DNA of 64,000 bases from Streptomyces xanthophaeus (lineage in GTDB: Bacteria; Actinomycetota; Actinomycetes; Streptomycetales; Streptomycetaceae). Shown in pieces: positions 40,787 through 48,760 of this stretch. The notes beneath the pieces were generated by a model. The model made no database searches and was not told the origin of the DNA. It saw only the letters and a list, made by a program, of their open reading frames with translations. The stretch spans positions 7,665,001 through 7,729,000 of the forward strand of contig NZ_CP076543.1 in NCBI RefSeq assembly GCF_030440515.1, given 5' to 3'. Each line of letters begins with the position of its first letter. Positions within the stretch are counted from its first letter, which is position 1. The position numbers and the translations under genes are program-made.

Positions 40787-40864
40787 GATCGTGTCGCGAG
40801 GCAGCCCGCCTCAATCCTTGAATGGGATCCTCCGACTGTACGACGGGCCGGACGAGGAGCGGCG

Positions 40865-41269
40865 CTAGCCTGCCGAGTTCAGCTGGTCGAGCAGCACCTG
40901 CGCCTGCGCCCGCTCCTGCACGGTGAAGCAGCCCGGATTCTGTAGCACTAGGTGAACGTACTCACGCAGCTTCAGCCGGTCGGGCGTCGGCGTGGATGCC
41001 GGAATCGGCACATCCCACCATTCGCCTGTCCCCGCGGACGGGCGGCCTGGCGACGGCGAGGCGGATGTCGCAGCCCGGACTGCGTCCTCGCCCGCGGCGC
41101 GGGTAGTCGCGCAGTCCTGCGGGCGCTCGTCCTTGACGTCGGCGTCCGCTGCCCGGCCGGCCAGGAAGCCGCCGACGCCGATGATGACGGCGCCCGCGAT
41201 GGAGAGGGCTACGGCGCGGTCGCGGCGGGATCGGCTGGGCGCGGCGCCGCGGCGTATGGGCTCGGTCAT
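40865..41269 (-). CDS. Single-pass membrane protein with extracytoplasmic tail
   Basis: 134 aa. A basic cytoplasmic head (RRGAAPSRSRRDR), one membrane helix (AVALSIAGAVIIGVGGFLAGRAA) and a Ser/Pro linker leading to a folded end (LKLREYVHLVLQNPGCFTVQERAQAQVLLDQL). Cys in the tail (DCATT, PGCFT) may form a disulfide outside. Possibly a surface or exclusion factor; inference only. Confidence 0.68.
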   Translation of the reverse strand: MTEPIRRGAAPSRSRRDRAVALSIAGAVIIGVGGFLAGRAADADVKDERPQDCATTRAAGEDAVRAATSASPSPGRPSAGTGEWWDVPIPASTPTPDRLKLREYVHLVLQNPGCFTVQERAQAQVLLDQLNSAG

Positions 41270-41287
41270 GGGGTGAGGGTAGGGGAT

Positions 41288-41326
41288 GCGGCTGCGCCCC
41301 GGCTCCGAGGGCTGGGGCGCAGCCGC
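41288..41326 (-). terminator. Terminator after the 233-aa gene
   Basis: Thirteen-bp stem gcggctgcgcccc / ggggcgcagccgc around a 13-nt loop, directly after the stop at 41329. Confidence 0.85.
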
Positions 41327-41328
41327 GG

Positions 41329-42030
41329 TTAGGCCGCGATGACTCCGGTCTCGGTCCACAACGCCCCGCAGCCGGTGCAGCGCGCGCACGGTGTTGCTCC
41401 GCCGCCGCCCCACACCTCGATCAGGCCGCCGCAGGCGCATCGGTGCTGCGGGCCGAGCTCGGTGTGCCGGCCGTCGGCGGTGTCGAGGGTGGCCTGCGCG
41501 CGGGCCAGCGCACCGTAGGCGACCGTGCGGATGTGCTGCGCCTGCGGGGCGGTGAGGGGTCGGAACGGGCCGGGGCGCTGCTCGGCGCGGGCGAGGAGCC
41601 ACAAGGCGGTGTAGGTGGCGGGCGGGGTGGAGCGGCCGTACCGCCAGCGTCGCCGGTCGGCGAGGTCCGCGCGGGACGCTGCGGTGCGGCGGGCCCGGTC
41701 GGCGGCCGGCCAGTCCCGGCCGGGGAGGGGGATGGGTTCGATCTGTACGGCGGCCGCGGTGACCTCGGCGCAGTGGGCCAGCCCGGCCTCGATCGCGCGC
41801 ATGGTGTCGTAGATCGCGAGGTTGAGGGGGACGGGCCGGTCGCCGAGCTGCGCGGGGTCGCGTTCTTCGGAGCGGAGGGCGGCGGCTTCGGTGGGGTCGT
41901 GGGCTTCGATGGCGGCGAGGTAGCCGCGGAGGCCGAGGCCGTAGGCGCCGTGGATGGGGCGGTCGCCGAGGGCGGCGTGGAGGTCGGGCCAGAGGGTGAT
42001 GAGGGTGCGGAGGGTGGTGGCGGTGTTCAT
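41329..42030 (-). CDS. 233-aa protein with C-terminal zinc ribbon
   Basis: The helical N-terminal 170 residues have no known domain (LRTLITLWPDLHAALGDRPIHGAYGLGLRGYLAAIEAHD ...). The C-terminus has HRCACGG and CARCTGCG, which together form a four-Cys zinc ribbon. GGGAG precedes ATG 42030. Possibly nucleic-acid binding; common in actinophage early regions. Confidence 0.65.
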   Translation of the reverse strand: MNTATTLRTLITLWPDLHAALGDRPIHGAYGLGLRGYLAAIEAHDPTEAAALRSEERDPAQLGDRPVPLNLAIYDTMRAIEAGLAHCAEVTAAAVQIEPIPLPGRDWPAADRARRTAASRADLADRRRWRYGRSTPPATYTALWLLARAEQRPGPFRPLTAPQAQHIRTVAYGALARAQATLDTADGRHTELGPQHRCACGGLIEVWGGGGATPCARCTGCGALWTETGVIAA

Positions 42031-42075
42031 CGAGTGCTCCCGCGATACAGAGGGCGATACAATCGAGATCACCTG

Positions 42076-42111
42076 GGGGCGCGCCTGTCCTGGTCAGATG
42101 CGGCGCGCCCC
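42076..42111 (-). terminator. Terminator with repeated sequence (copy 1)
   Basis: Stem ggggcgcgcc / ggcgcgcccc around a 16-nt loop. The distal arm and flank (gcgcgcccctcgcgc, then ctcag) recur after the gene at 43127. Confidence 0.75.
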
Positions 42112-42121
42112 TCGCGCGTTC

Positions 42122-42637
42122 TCAGGAAGTGACGCGGATGCTCGCGAGAGGGTCCGCCGAGTGTCTCTGTCCCCTCGCGGCCTGAATCGACCGCAGCCTT
42201 TCCGGGTCTCGCACCCTGTCATCACGTCCTGCGACCGTTGGAGCCTTCCCGTCAGGCGAGATCGTGGCCAGCAGGATCTCCGTGGCTTCCATGCCGCTGA
42301 ACCCGGCGCTCTCCAGGGCGGAACGAAGGTTCGTTGCGCAGCGGGTCCACTTCGCCTGGATGTTCTTCGCCTTTCCGAGCGCGGCGTCACGCTCGCCCAT
42401 CAACGCGCGGATCCGCTCCTCGGCTTGAGCCAGGGCGGGGGCTGCCCCGGCTTCCCTCTCTTTGCGGAGCTGAGCAATGTCGCCGTGCAGGCTGTTCATC
42501 CGCCGCTCGCTCGTCTCGCGCAGCTCGGCGAGGGCGGCCTCTGCCTGTATTGCGCGACGCTCGGCGTTGACGGCTCGCTCTTCAAGGTCGGCGCGGTCGC
42601 GCCGGGTTGCTGCTGCGGTGCTGTGCTTGCCCCTCAT
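42122..42637 (-). CDS. Coiled-coil protein, 171 aa
   Basis: Two thirds is heptad-like coiled coil (RDRADLEERAVNAERRAIQAEAALAELRETSERRMNSLHGDIAQLRKERE) followed by NIQAKWTRCATNLRSALESAGF. GGAGGG precedes the ATG, which overlaps the previous stop (ATGA). Function unknown. Confidence 0.68.
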   Translation of the reverse strand: MRGKHSTAAATRRDRADLEERAVNAERRAIQAEAALAELRETSERRMNSLHGDIAQLRKEREAGAAPALAQAEERIRALMGERDAALGKAKNIQAKWTRCATNLRSALESAGFSGMEATEILLATISPDGKAPTVAGRDDRVRDPERLRSIQAARGQRHSADPLASIRVTS

Positions 42638-43014
42638 GCTGCCCTCCGGTTCTTCTTCGGCTTGCGGTACGTGCCGACTTCGAGTCGGTCCTGACGGCCG
42701 GTGCGGTGCACAGCCGTCGTCGGTGAGTAGGTGGGCGTGTGCATCAGCTCTTCGATCTGGCGCAGCTCGGACAGTCGCTGAAGGACGAGGCGGCGGGCCT
42801 CGTCGCGGGCCGCGATGGTCCGGGGCGTGGCCTTCTTGAGGGCCTGCTGCTCGGCGCGCTGCTGCGCCTGCTGAGCGCGTTCGACGGCCTTCTGCGCCTG
42901 GCGCCAGCGAGTCTCGGCCTTCGCGGCGGTTCGGTCGAGTTCGTGCTGGTAGGCCTCGGAGATGGGGTCGGCTGTGCGCTGCCAACCGTGGTTGATCTTG
43001 TGTGTCCGCTTCAT
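42634..43014 (-). CDS. Basic coiled-coil protein, 126 aa
   Basis: Arg/Lys-rich helical protein (EAYQHELDRTAAKAETRWRQAQKAVERAQQAQQRAEQQALKKATPRT) with a basic tail RKPKKNRRAA suited to binding nucleic acid. It overlaps the coiled-coil gene at 42122 by 4 nt, so the two products may act together. Confidence 0.68.
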   Translation of the reverse strand: MKRTHKINHGWQRTADPISEAYQHELDRTAAKAETRWRQAQKAVERAQQAQQRAEQQALKKATPRTIAARDEARRLVLQRLSELRQIEELMHTPTYSPTTAVHRTGRQDRLEVGTYRKPKKNRRAA

Positions 43015-43076
43015 CGTGCTCCCTTGTCGGTGCTGAGCGTGCCGGTTGTCGTGCTGGGGCTTCCTTGGGAGGAACA

Positions 43077-43116
43077 GGGGGCGTGCCCGGTCTTGGCGGA
43101 CGGACGGGCGCGCCCC
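43077..43116 (-). terminator. Terminator with repeated sequence (copy 2)
   Basis: Stem ggggcgtgccc / gggcgcgcccc. The distal arm and flank are nearly identical to those at 42076-42123. It follows the gene at 43127. Confidence 0.7.
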
Positions 43117-43126
43117 TCGCGCATGC

Positions 43127-43402
43127 TCAGGCCGGGAAGTGGTCCGGGGCGGGGACGATGAGGGGCACCTCGCGCTCTTCGTGAATGGCCAGGTCGAGGT
43201 CGTCCAGCGCGATGACGCGTGGGCCGCTGGCCGAAGGGGCCTGGAGACGGCCGTTCTCGCGGACGTAGGCCATGTAGCGGATGGTTCCGGCGTCGCGGTC
43301 CTCGACGATCATCGAGTCGAGCGGGACGTCGGCGGGGTCGATGTCGTTGGACTCCAGCCACGCGGCGATGGCGGCGCGGCGCTCCTCGCTGAACTTGGCC
43401 AT
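43127..43402 (-). CDS. 91-aa early phage protein
   Basis: MAKFSEERRAAIAAWLESND then a beta region (DSMIVEDRDAGTIRYMAYVRENGRL ... PRVIALDDLDLAIHEEREVPLIV). Possibly a small alpha/beta fold. Separated from downstream genes by a terminator. Function unknown. Confidence 0.65.
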   Translation of the reverse strand: MAKFSEERRAAIAAWLESNDIDPADVPLDSMIVEDRDAGTIRYMAYVRENGRLQAPSASGPRVIALDDLDLAIHEEREVPLIVPAPDHFPA

Positions 43403-43404
43403 GG

Positions 43405-43497
43405 CTACTTCCCTTTCGGCTGCTGCTTGGTGCTCGCCCAGATCAGGGTGATCAGGACGGCGGTGACGCAGATGACGATGACGATGGTCAGGCTCAC
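43405..43497 (-). CDS. 30-aa single-membrane-helix peptide
   Basis: GTG 43497 overlaps the previous stop as GTGA. The peptide VSLTIVIVICVTAVLITLIW is almost all membrane helix, then a charged tail (ASTKQQPKGK). Overlap and the helix-plus-tail layout favour a real micro-protein. Function unknown. Confidence 0.5.
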   Translation of the reverse strand: MSLTIVIVICVTAVLITLIWASTKQQPKGK

Positions 43498-43799
43498 GAG
43501 GGCTCCTCGGTGTCGCGGCGCAGCGGGAAGCTGTAGGCGGCGCGTAGGCGGTCGGTGTCGATGTCGATGAGGCCGAGCTCCAGCAGTTGGAGGAGCCCTT
43601 CGCGGACGGCCCCGCGGTTGATGTCGGCGAGTGTCATGGCGGGGTTCTTGAGGGGGCCGTTGGGGCCGAGCATCCAGCCGTCGGCGGCGCTGATGGCGAG
43701 CTTGATGATCCAGGCGGTGTCGGGGTCGGTTTCGTCGATGGTGATGCGTTGCCAGGGGCGGGCCAGGTTGCCGGGCAGGGGAGGCTTGTTGGGGCTCAC
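43494..43799 (-). CDS. 101-aa protein, possible small winged helix
   Basis: TDPDTAWIIKLAISAADGWML, then TLADINRGAVREGLLQLLELGLIDIDTDRLRAAYSFPL, a helix-turn-helix with wing-like end. GTGA overlaps at both ends place it in an operon. Probably DNA binding, not proven. Confidence 0.62.
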   Translation of the reverse strand: MSPNKPPLPGNLARPWQRITIDETDPDTAWIIKLAISAADGWMLGPNGPLKNPAMTLADINRGAVREGLLQLLELGLIDIDTDRLRAAYSFPLRRDTEEPS

Positions 43800-44548
43800 G
43801 GGGTGGGCTCCTGGGGTTCGAGGACGGCGTCGATGCGGGCTTCGAGGCGTTCCAGGGTGGCCTCGGCGATCCGGGCGCGGGCGGCCCAGCGTCGGGCCTG
43901 GAGGATGGTGGAAGCACGGGCGCGGTCGGCCCAGTAGGAATGGTCGCGGGCGAGGGTGGTCTGGCTGGTCCAGTAGCTGATCGTCTCGGCGTCACCGAGC
44001 TGGTTCCGCTTGGCCTGTTCGAGTTGCATGACCTTGGCGTTGAACGCGGTGCACGCCTTGTCGCGTTCGGCCTCGGCCTGCTCGGCGCGCGCGTACAGCT
44101 CGTCGAGCAGGTCGTCGGTGATCGTGTCGGCGGTGTGCCGAACGGGCTGCTCGGCGGCGGCCGCAGCGTCCGCACTGACGGCGGGATCGTTGACGCCGGT
44201 CCGGACGCAAGGGTTCTGGGCGCACTGGCAGTCGGCGCACGGCCAGCAGAACGGCTGCTCGCGGTAGTTCCGGTAGACGACGGGGCCACCGCCGCAGACG
44301 CAGCAGGCGGGCTGCTCGTCGAGGGCGACGGGGTCGGCGGGTTCGACGGGGCAGCACGTGCAGTTGGGCGGGCAGGGGCATTCGTCCCCGGTGCTGTCGG
44401 TGAGGCCGGCGTGGTGTCGGACAGCAGTGACGTGTGCCTCCAGGCCTTCGGTGAGCTGCTCGATCGTGGCGGCGAGCCGTTTCAGCGTGTATGTCACCGG
44501 GACGAGGCTGCGCGGCGCGCTGGGGGTGGTGTCGGGCTGGTCGGTCAC
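43796..44548 (-). CDS. Cys-rich coiled-coil early protein, 250 aa
   Basis: Residues about 55-115 hold a dense Cys set (CPCPPNCTCCP, ACCVCGG, CWPCADCQCAQNPC) suited to zinc binding. The flanks are helical, with a C-terminal coiled coil (LDELYARAEQAEAERDKACTAFNAKVMQLEQAKRN ...). GTG start overlaps the previous stop. Function unknown. Confidence 0.65.
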   Translation of the reverse strand: MTDQPDTTPSAPRSLVPVTYTLKRLAATIEQLTEGLEAHVTAVRHHAGLTDSTGDECPCPPNCTCCPVEPADPVALDEQPACCVCGGGPVVYRNYREQPFCWPCADCQCAQNPCVRTGVNDPAVSADAAAAAEQPVRHTADTITDDLLDELYARAEQAEAERDKACTAFNAKVMQLEQAKRNQLGDAETISYWTSQTTLARDHSYWADRARASTILQARRWAARARIAEATLERLEARIDAVLEPQEPTP

Positions 44549-44916
44549 GGTTGGCTCCCGAGGATCTGGCGGGCCACGGCGAGGGCGCGCGGGTTCGTCT
44601 GCCGGGCGATGAACCGCTCACGCTCGGCAGGTTCGTTGACGAACACCTGGTTCGCGGCCATCTCGGCGGCGTCGCAGGACTTGGCGTGGTCCTCCAGCAG
44701 CTCGGCGAGCGCGGCCCCGACGCCGGGGTGCATGGCGGCGATGTAGTCGGCGTTGGCGCCGGGCTTGGCCTGGAGCGGCCACACCTCGGCGGCTTCGGCG
44801 AAGTCGGCGGACTCGACGTTGCCCCACTGGTTGACGGTCCAGGGCGGTTCGCTGGCTTCGGTGGAGAGCGTGCGCAGCTTGTCGGCGGCGGCGCGGAGTT
44901 CGTCGGCGGGAGTCAT
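44545..44916 (-). CDS. 123-aa phage protein, ead-like layout
   Basis: TPADELRAAADKLRTLSTEASEPPWTVNQWGNVES, then NADYIAAMHPGVGAALAELLEDHAKSC. This alternation (helix, small Trp motif, then YIAxMHPGVG) is common in Streptomyces phage early proteins of unknown role. ATG 44916. Confidence 0.68.
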   Translation of the reverse strand: MTPADELRAAADKLRTLSTEASEPPWTVNQWGNVESADFAEAAEVWPLQAKPGANADYIAAMHPGVGAALAELLEDHAKSCDAAEMAANQVFVNEPAERERFIARQTNPRALAVARQILGSQP

Positions 44917-45083
44917 CGGCTGCTCCCGAGGGCGGCCGCGATCCGCTGCCGGGCACGGGCCGCGCGCTGCTGGGATGTGCGCAGCGTGGCGCAGGCGGCG
45001 AGCAGGCGGGTGCGGCGCTGCTCGTTGCGTTCGAGCAGCCAGTCGATGGCGGCTTCGGGGCTGAGGGTGCGGGGCTCGGTCAT
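44913..45083 (-). CDS. 56-aa helical protein
   Basis: MTEPRTLSPEAAIDWLLERN and EQRRTRLLAACATLRTSQQRAARARQRIAAALGSSR; basic amphipathic helices. ATGA overlap with the next gene supports it. Confidence 0.58.
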   Translation of the reverse strand: MTEPRTLSPEAAIDWLLERNEQRRTRLLAACATLRTSQQRAARARQRIAAALGSSR

Positions 45084-45274
45084 CGGCGGTGTTTCCTTCG
45101 GCGGTTGGTGTGGCGTGCCCAGGACGGTGCGGGGCGGCCTGCACGGCGTGCTGCGAGGTTGCGGGCGTCGTGTTGGGCCTGGCGGTCGCGGCGGCGCCGG
45201 CCGACCGCGAGGAGGGCCAGGAGGGCCGTCGCGGGGACGGCCCACATGGCGAACGCGATGAGGAACGTGGTCAC
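45080..45274 (-). CDS. 64-aa single-pass membrane protein
   Basis: GTG 45274 overlaps the previous stop. One membrane helix (TFLIAFAMWAVPATALLALLAV) is followed by a very basic tail (RRRRDRQAQHDARNLAARRAGR ... RRRKHRR), which should stay inside. Function unknown. Confidence 0.6.
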   Translation of the reverse strand: MTTFLIAFAMWAVPATALLALLAVGRRRRDRQAQHDARNLAARRAGRPAPSWARHTNRRRKHRR

Positions 45275-45567
45275 GGCTCGTCCAACGGGACGGTGCGCAG
45301 CCTGGGGACGGGCGCGGGCGGCCGCGGGTCGTTGCGGGTCCGCCACTCCTGCCAGGCTTCGATGGTCTGGCGCGGGTGGATGGTGAGGAGTACGGCGATC
45401 TGGCAGGCGTAGACGGGCTGTACGGCCCACCAGCGCCATTCGCGGCGGGAGAAGCCGGGGCGGCGCCAGGGGAGGCGTTCGGCCCAGTCGGAGAGGCGTT
45501 GTGCGGGGCGGATGCGGCCGGTGAGGTAGCCGGCGGTGGCCGCTGCGGCAAGGAGCAGGGTCAGCAC
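45271..45567 (-). CDS. 98-aa membrane-associated protein
   Basis: Hydrophobic N-terminus (LTLLLAAAATAGYLTGRIRP), Trp/Arg-rich middle (WAERLPWRRPGFSRREWRWW) and a second hydrophobic stretch (VQPVYACQIAVLLTIHP). GTG start. It is grouped with another membrane protein at 45080. Confidence 0.6.
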   Translation of the reverse strand: MLTLLLAAAATAGYLTGRIRPAQRLSDWAERLPWRRPGFSRREWRWWAVQPVYACQIAVLLTIHPRQTIEAWQEWRTRNDPRPPAPVPRLRTVPLDEP

Positions 45568-45767
45568 GGCTGCTCCGAGGGTTCGTTACGGGGCGGCCAG
45601 GTTCCGGCGGCCTTCTGCGCGCGTCGCGTGACAAGGAGCTGGTCGAGGCGGTCGGCATGACGGGCCCACCGGTCACGCGTCGCGCGGGCCTGCTTCAGCT
45701 GTATCTCGATGGCCTCGGGAGAGGCGCATTCGGCGAACAGCGGGGTGATCTTGGGCTGCTGGCTCAT
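45561..45767 (-). CDS. 68-aa helical protein
   Basis: MSQQPKITPLFAECASPEAI, then EIQLKQARATRDRWARHADRLDQLLVTRRAQ, a basic amphipathic helix. It overlaps the upstream gene by 4 nt (ATGA). No family recognised. Confidence 0.6.
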   Translation of the reverse strand: MSQQPKITPLFAECASPEAIEIQLKQARATRDRWARHADRLDQLLVTRRAQKAAGTWPPRNEPSEQPC

Positions 45768-46372
45768 GCTCCGGCCCCCTCGATGGCGGCCGGGCCAGCG
45801 CCTCCGGTGACAAGGCCGAAGTCGTCCCGCGTGGACTGGGCGGCCTGGCGGAGCGCTTCGGCAGCGATTCGGGCGGCGGCCGGGACGTAGCAGGCGGGGC
45901 AGAGGCCCGCACAGTTCGGGTTGCTGCACCGCTCGGGCTTCGGCTGTCCGCCGGCCTGGCGGGCGATCTCGCGCTGCCCCGCGATGACCTCCTCCAGTAG
46001 GTCGAGTGGGACGACGGCCTCGGCGTGGCCGGTGTCGGAGCTGCCGACGGCGAAGCGGATCGCGGGCCGGCCGTCGGGCGTGCGGTCGGGGACGGCGGCG
46101 AAGTCCTGGCCGCCGATGCAGGGGAGGACGAATCCACTCTTCGGGAAGCGGGCGAGGTGGGTGTCGGTGGACATGTCCTCGTAGGTGGTGGTCTCCAGGA
46201 CGATGCGGCGCTGGACGGGCGTGCCGTCCTTCCACGTCGGGTGCTGCGCGTTGAGGTGGGCGAGCCTCTCGACGGCGGTCTGACGATCGGTCTCCGGGAC
46301 GCCGGACCAGACGGCGGCGAGGTCGTCGTAGGTTTCGACGTACCAGCGGGTGCGGGGCGGGTGAGCGGTCAC
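45764..46372 (-). CDS. 202-aa early protein, Cys motif at C-terminus
   Basis: GTG 46372. The N-terminal part WYVETYDDLAAVWSGVPETDRQTAVERLAHLNAQHPTW is seen often in actinophage proteins. The centre is beta-rich, and the end has ERCSNPNCAGLCPACYVPAAARIAAEAL, a likely zinc-binding knuckle. Function unknown. Confidence 0.66.
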   Translation of the reverse strand: MTAHPPRTRWYVETYDDLAAVWSGVPETDRQTAVERLAHLNAQHPTWKDGTPVQRRIVLETTTYEDMSTDTHLARFPKSGFVLPCIGGQDFAAVPDRTPDGRPAIRFAVGSSDTGHAEAVVPLDLLEEVIAGQREIARQAGGQPKPERCSNPNCAGLCPACYVPAAARIAAEALRQAAQSTRDDFGLVTGGAGPAAIEGAGA

Positions 46373-46728
46373 GAGGACTCCAGGGTGAGCTGGCCGACTG
46401 CCTCGGCGGCAGCGCGGCGGGTGGCGGCGCGGGTTTCGGCGTGGTGCTGGCGGTCGTAGTGGAGGTGGCAGCCCTGGCACATGGCGCGCAGGTTGGCCTC
46501 GTCGCAGTTCTCGGGCTGGTGGTCGAGGTGGGCGGTGGTGAGGACGACCTTGCTGCCGGTGCCGTAGGCGGGGCTGCCGTGGCCGTTGGGGCAACGCCCG
46601 TCGTGGGTGCCGCGGCCGCATTCGCCGAGGCACTCGCAGCGGCCCTGCGCCCGGGCGAAGCGGATTTCGGCGCTGATCTCCGGCCAGTTGGCGGGGTAGC
46701 GGTCGCGGTTCTCGGGGCGGACCGGCAT
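46369..46728 (-). CDS. HNH endonuclease
   Basis: 119 aa. A complete HNH: PANWPEISAEIRFARAQGRCECLGECG, then VLTTAHLDHQPENCDEANLRAMCQGCHLHYDRQHH. The catalytic His is in AHLDH; Cys pairs bind zinc. ATG overlaps the previous stop (TGATG). It lies within the early operon rather than beside the terminase, so homing or genome processing are both possible. Confidence 0.88.
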   Translation of the reverse strand: MPVRPENRDRYPANWPEISAEIRFARAQGRCECLGECGRGTHDGRCPNGHGSPAYGTGSKVVLTTAHLDHQPENCDEANLRAMCQGCHLHYDRQHHAETRAATRRAAAEAVGQLTLESS

Positions 46729-47090
46729 CACGCACCGCCAGTTGCGGTCTGCTGCTGCGCCCACCACTCGTCGTGCGCCTCCATCCGGCACAGCACGCAC
46801 AGCCCGTCATGCCGGGTCGTCAGCCCGCAGTCCCGGCACTCACCGGCCGGCTGCTCCTGGCTCTCCGCCTCGCCGTTCATCGCGGCGACGCAGGCCGGGC
46901 ACAGGCCGTCCGGCAGGGTCCCGTCAGCTTCGGTGAGGGGCTCGGTGGGGACGACGGCGAGGTGGTCGCAGCCGACGAGGACGAGCGCGCCAGGGCGGGG
47001 CTGGCCGAACAGGGGCACGGTGGCGATGAGGTGGCGGGTGTTCGGGTCGGCGGTGGCGAAGGGGCTGGAGGGGTTCGGGGCGAGGGTCAT
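46728..47090 (-). CDS. 120-aa protein with CxxC motifs
   Basis: Beta-rich N-terminus (HLIATVPLFGQPRPGALVLVGCDHLAVV), then GLCPACVAAM, ECRDCGL and LCVLCRMEAHDEWW: three CxxC pairs typical of a small zinc-binding domain. First gene after a terminator-bounded gap. Function unknown. Confidence 0.66.
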   Translation of the reverse strand: MTLAPNPSSPFATADPNTRHLIATVPLFGQPRPGALVLVGCDHLAVVPTEPLTEADGTLPDGLCPACVAAMNGEAESQEQPAGECRDCGLTTRHDGLCVLCRMEAHDEWWAQQQTATGGA

Positions 47091-47125
47091 GGTGTGCTGC
47101 TCCTGGTGTGTGGTGTGCTGGCGCT

Positions 47126-47156
47126 GGCCGGCCCCGCATTGCCCGCGGGGCCGGCC
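47126..47156 (-). terminator. Terminator inside the early region
   Basis: Twelve-bp perfect stem ggccggccccgc / gcggggccggcc with a 7-nt loop, 10 nt past the stop of the gene at 47167. It divides the early region into two transcription units unless antiterminated. Confidence 0.82.
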
Positions 47157-47166
47157 GTCTGCGTGG

Positions 47167-47556
47167 TCACCGTGCCCTGCGGGCCCGGTACGTTTCAGCC
47201 GCGGTGCGGCCGTTGACCGTCACGTTCGGCGCGAGGACGGCGGCCAGGGCGAGCGCGTCGTCCAGAGCGAACCGGTGGGTGCCGAACTGCTCGTCGCAGG
47301 TGCACGGGCGCAGCCCGGCCCGCCAGGCGCCAGCGTCGTCGTACTGGCCGTGGCCGTCGTGCACGGACCACAGGCCCTCGCCGCGGTACTCGACGTAGAG
47401 CAGGAACGCCCGCCGGTTCACGTCGCCCTCGGGCAGCAGGCCGACCTCGTAGCGGACCGGGACGACAATCGGCTGCCCGGCGCTGAGGCGTGCGGCCTTC
47501 TCGTCGAGGGTTTCGACGGGCAGTGCGTGATCGTGCGGGGTCGGAACGGTCGGCAT
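47167..47556 (-). CDS. 129-aa early phage protein
   Basis: Begins MPTVPTPHDHALPVETLDEK with a beta-rich core (IVVPVRYEVGLLPEGDVNRRAFLLYVEYRGEGLWSVHDGHGQYDD), then helical FALDDALALAAVLAPNVTVNG. A TGATG overlap joins it to the upstream gene. No family recognised. Confidence 0.65.
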   Translation of the reverse strand: MPTVPTPHDHALPVETLDEKAARLSAGQPIVVPVRYEVGLLPEGDVNRRAFLLYVEYRGEGLWSVHDGHGQYDDAGAWRAGLRPCTCDEQFGTHRFALDDALALAAVLAPNVTVNGRTAAETYRARRAR

Positions 47557-47810
47557 CAGGACTCCTGGGTGGTGTCAGCGGTGCGGAGGCGGAGCGGCGG
47601 TGTCGTCGGCTTCTGATGGGCGCCCGTGCATGCGGCGCCGAGGAACCCGCGGTGCATCGGGACCCGGCCGTCCCTGAGCGGTCGGAAGACGTTGAGGGGG
47701 CCGCTGGTGCAGCGCTCGCCAGCGGGGCAGAGCACGCGGCCGACTGCCCACTTCTGGTCGGTGATTCCGGTCTCCAGCTCGGCGCGGGCGGCGTCGCGGT
47801 CGATAGCCAT
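47556..47810 (-). CDS. 84-aa protein with two Cys
   Basis: AIDRDAARAELETGITDQKWAVGRVLCPAGERCTSGPL then a basic C-terminus. ATG 47810 overlaps the stop of the upstream gene (TGATG). Function unknown. Confidence 0.6.
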   Translation of the reverse strand: MAIDRDAARAELETGITDQKWAVGRVLCPAGERCTSGPLNVFRPLRDGRVPMHRGFLGAACTGAHQKPTTPPLRLRTADTTQES

Positions 47811-48286
47811 CAGGCGGCCCTCCCAGCAGCCGCAGCGAGCAGCTCGGCGTACACGCGACCGGCCTGCTCGACGTCGCGGCACACCCAGTCGTGGTAGTCG
47901 CCGCCGATCCCGCCACGCTCCTCGTAGCCGCACCTCCGCAGCTGCATGCGGTGCAGGTGCTTGTGGAGCTCCTCGGCGGTCGTCCACGGCACGTCTGCCG
48001 GCGTCCGGTTGGGACTCTGGGTGCAGCTGCGGAACATGTGCTGCGCGAGGTGCGTGACCCGATTGGTGTATACGTCGCGGCGGGGGGCGTTGGCGTGCAA
48101 CCAGCGGACGAACGTCGGCTCTAGCAGGGCGGCGGGGCGGCGGCCGGCGGGGCAGCGGGGGCGTCCGAGGCCGGGGTGTTGGTAGAGGGTGCCGTCGGTG
48201 CGGAGGCGGATCTCTTCGGAGCAGCCGGGGCAGTAACCGAGGCGCGGGAGCGGGTTGGTCTCCGGGGCGGTGTGCGGGGTGGTCAT
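47810..48286 (-). CDS. 158-aa protein with N-terminal zinc-knuckle motif
   Basis: The start GYCPGCSEEIRLRTDGTLYQHPGLGRPRCP is a CxxC...H...C knuckle. A helical region follows (LLEPTFVRWLHANAPRRDVYTNRVTHLAQHMFRSC ... TAEELHKHLHRMQLRRCGYEERGG) with many His. Possibly DNA binding. Confidence 0.65.
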   Translation of the reverse strand: MTTPHTAPETNPLPRLGYCPGCSEEIRLRTDGTLYQHPGLGRPRCPAGRRPAALLEPTFVRWLHANAPRRDVYTNRVTHLAQHMFRSCTQSPNRTPADVPWTTAEELHKHLHRMQLRRCGYEERGGIGGDYHDWVCRDVEQAGRVYAELLAAAAGRAA

Positions 48287-48332
48287 GGGTGTCCTTCCTG
48301 GGCGCGAGGGCTGGGCGGAACCGGGTCGGCCG

Positions 48333-48749
48333 TCAGGTGGCGGTCTGGAAGGTCCACCAGCCGTCGTAGCTGTTGGGGATGGCGGGAAGTGCGGCGAGCG
48401 CCGGTCGGAGCACTGCGAGGTGCTTGGCGATGGCTTCGGGCTTTTGGGCGCCCCAGTACCGTTCGCCGTCCCATCGGCCTTCGGCGGTGCCGCCGTATCG
48501 GCCGTCGAGGTCTGCTGACAGGAGTGCGTGGGGGTCGGTGAGGTCGAGGCGGGCCGGGAGGTAGTGGTTGAAGAGCATGAGGGAGCCGATGCAGGCGTAG
48601 GTGGTGCCTGCTTTGCGTCGGTACCAGATGGCGTTCGCGGTGCCGCTGAAGGCGATGCGGTCGCCGCGTTCGTGCTGTGTGCCGGTGACGGTGGCGAGGT
48701 TGATGGCGTAGGGCTTGCGGCTGATGAGGAAGTGGTCTTCGCGGTGCAT
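48333..48749 (-). CDS. 138-aa early phage protein
   Basis: HREDHFLISRKPYAINLATVTGTQHERGDRIAFSGTANAIWYRRKAGTTYACIGSLMLFNHYLPARLDLTD ... GRWDGERYWGAQKPEAIAKHLAVL. It appears to be an alpha/beta protein with aromatic residues well conserved in spacing, but I do not recognise a family. Confidence 0.65.
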   Translation of the reverse strand: MHREDHFLISRKPYAINLATVTGTQHERGDRIAFSGTANAIWYRRKAGTTYACIGSLMLFNHYLPARLDLTDPHALLSADLDGRYGGTAEGRWDGERYWGAQKPEAIAKHLAVLRPALAALPAIPNSYDGWWTFQTAT

Positions 48750-48760
48750 GGGGTGTGTCC

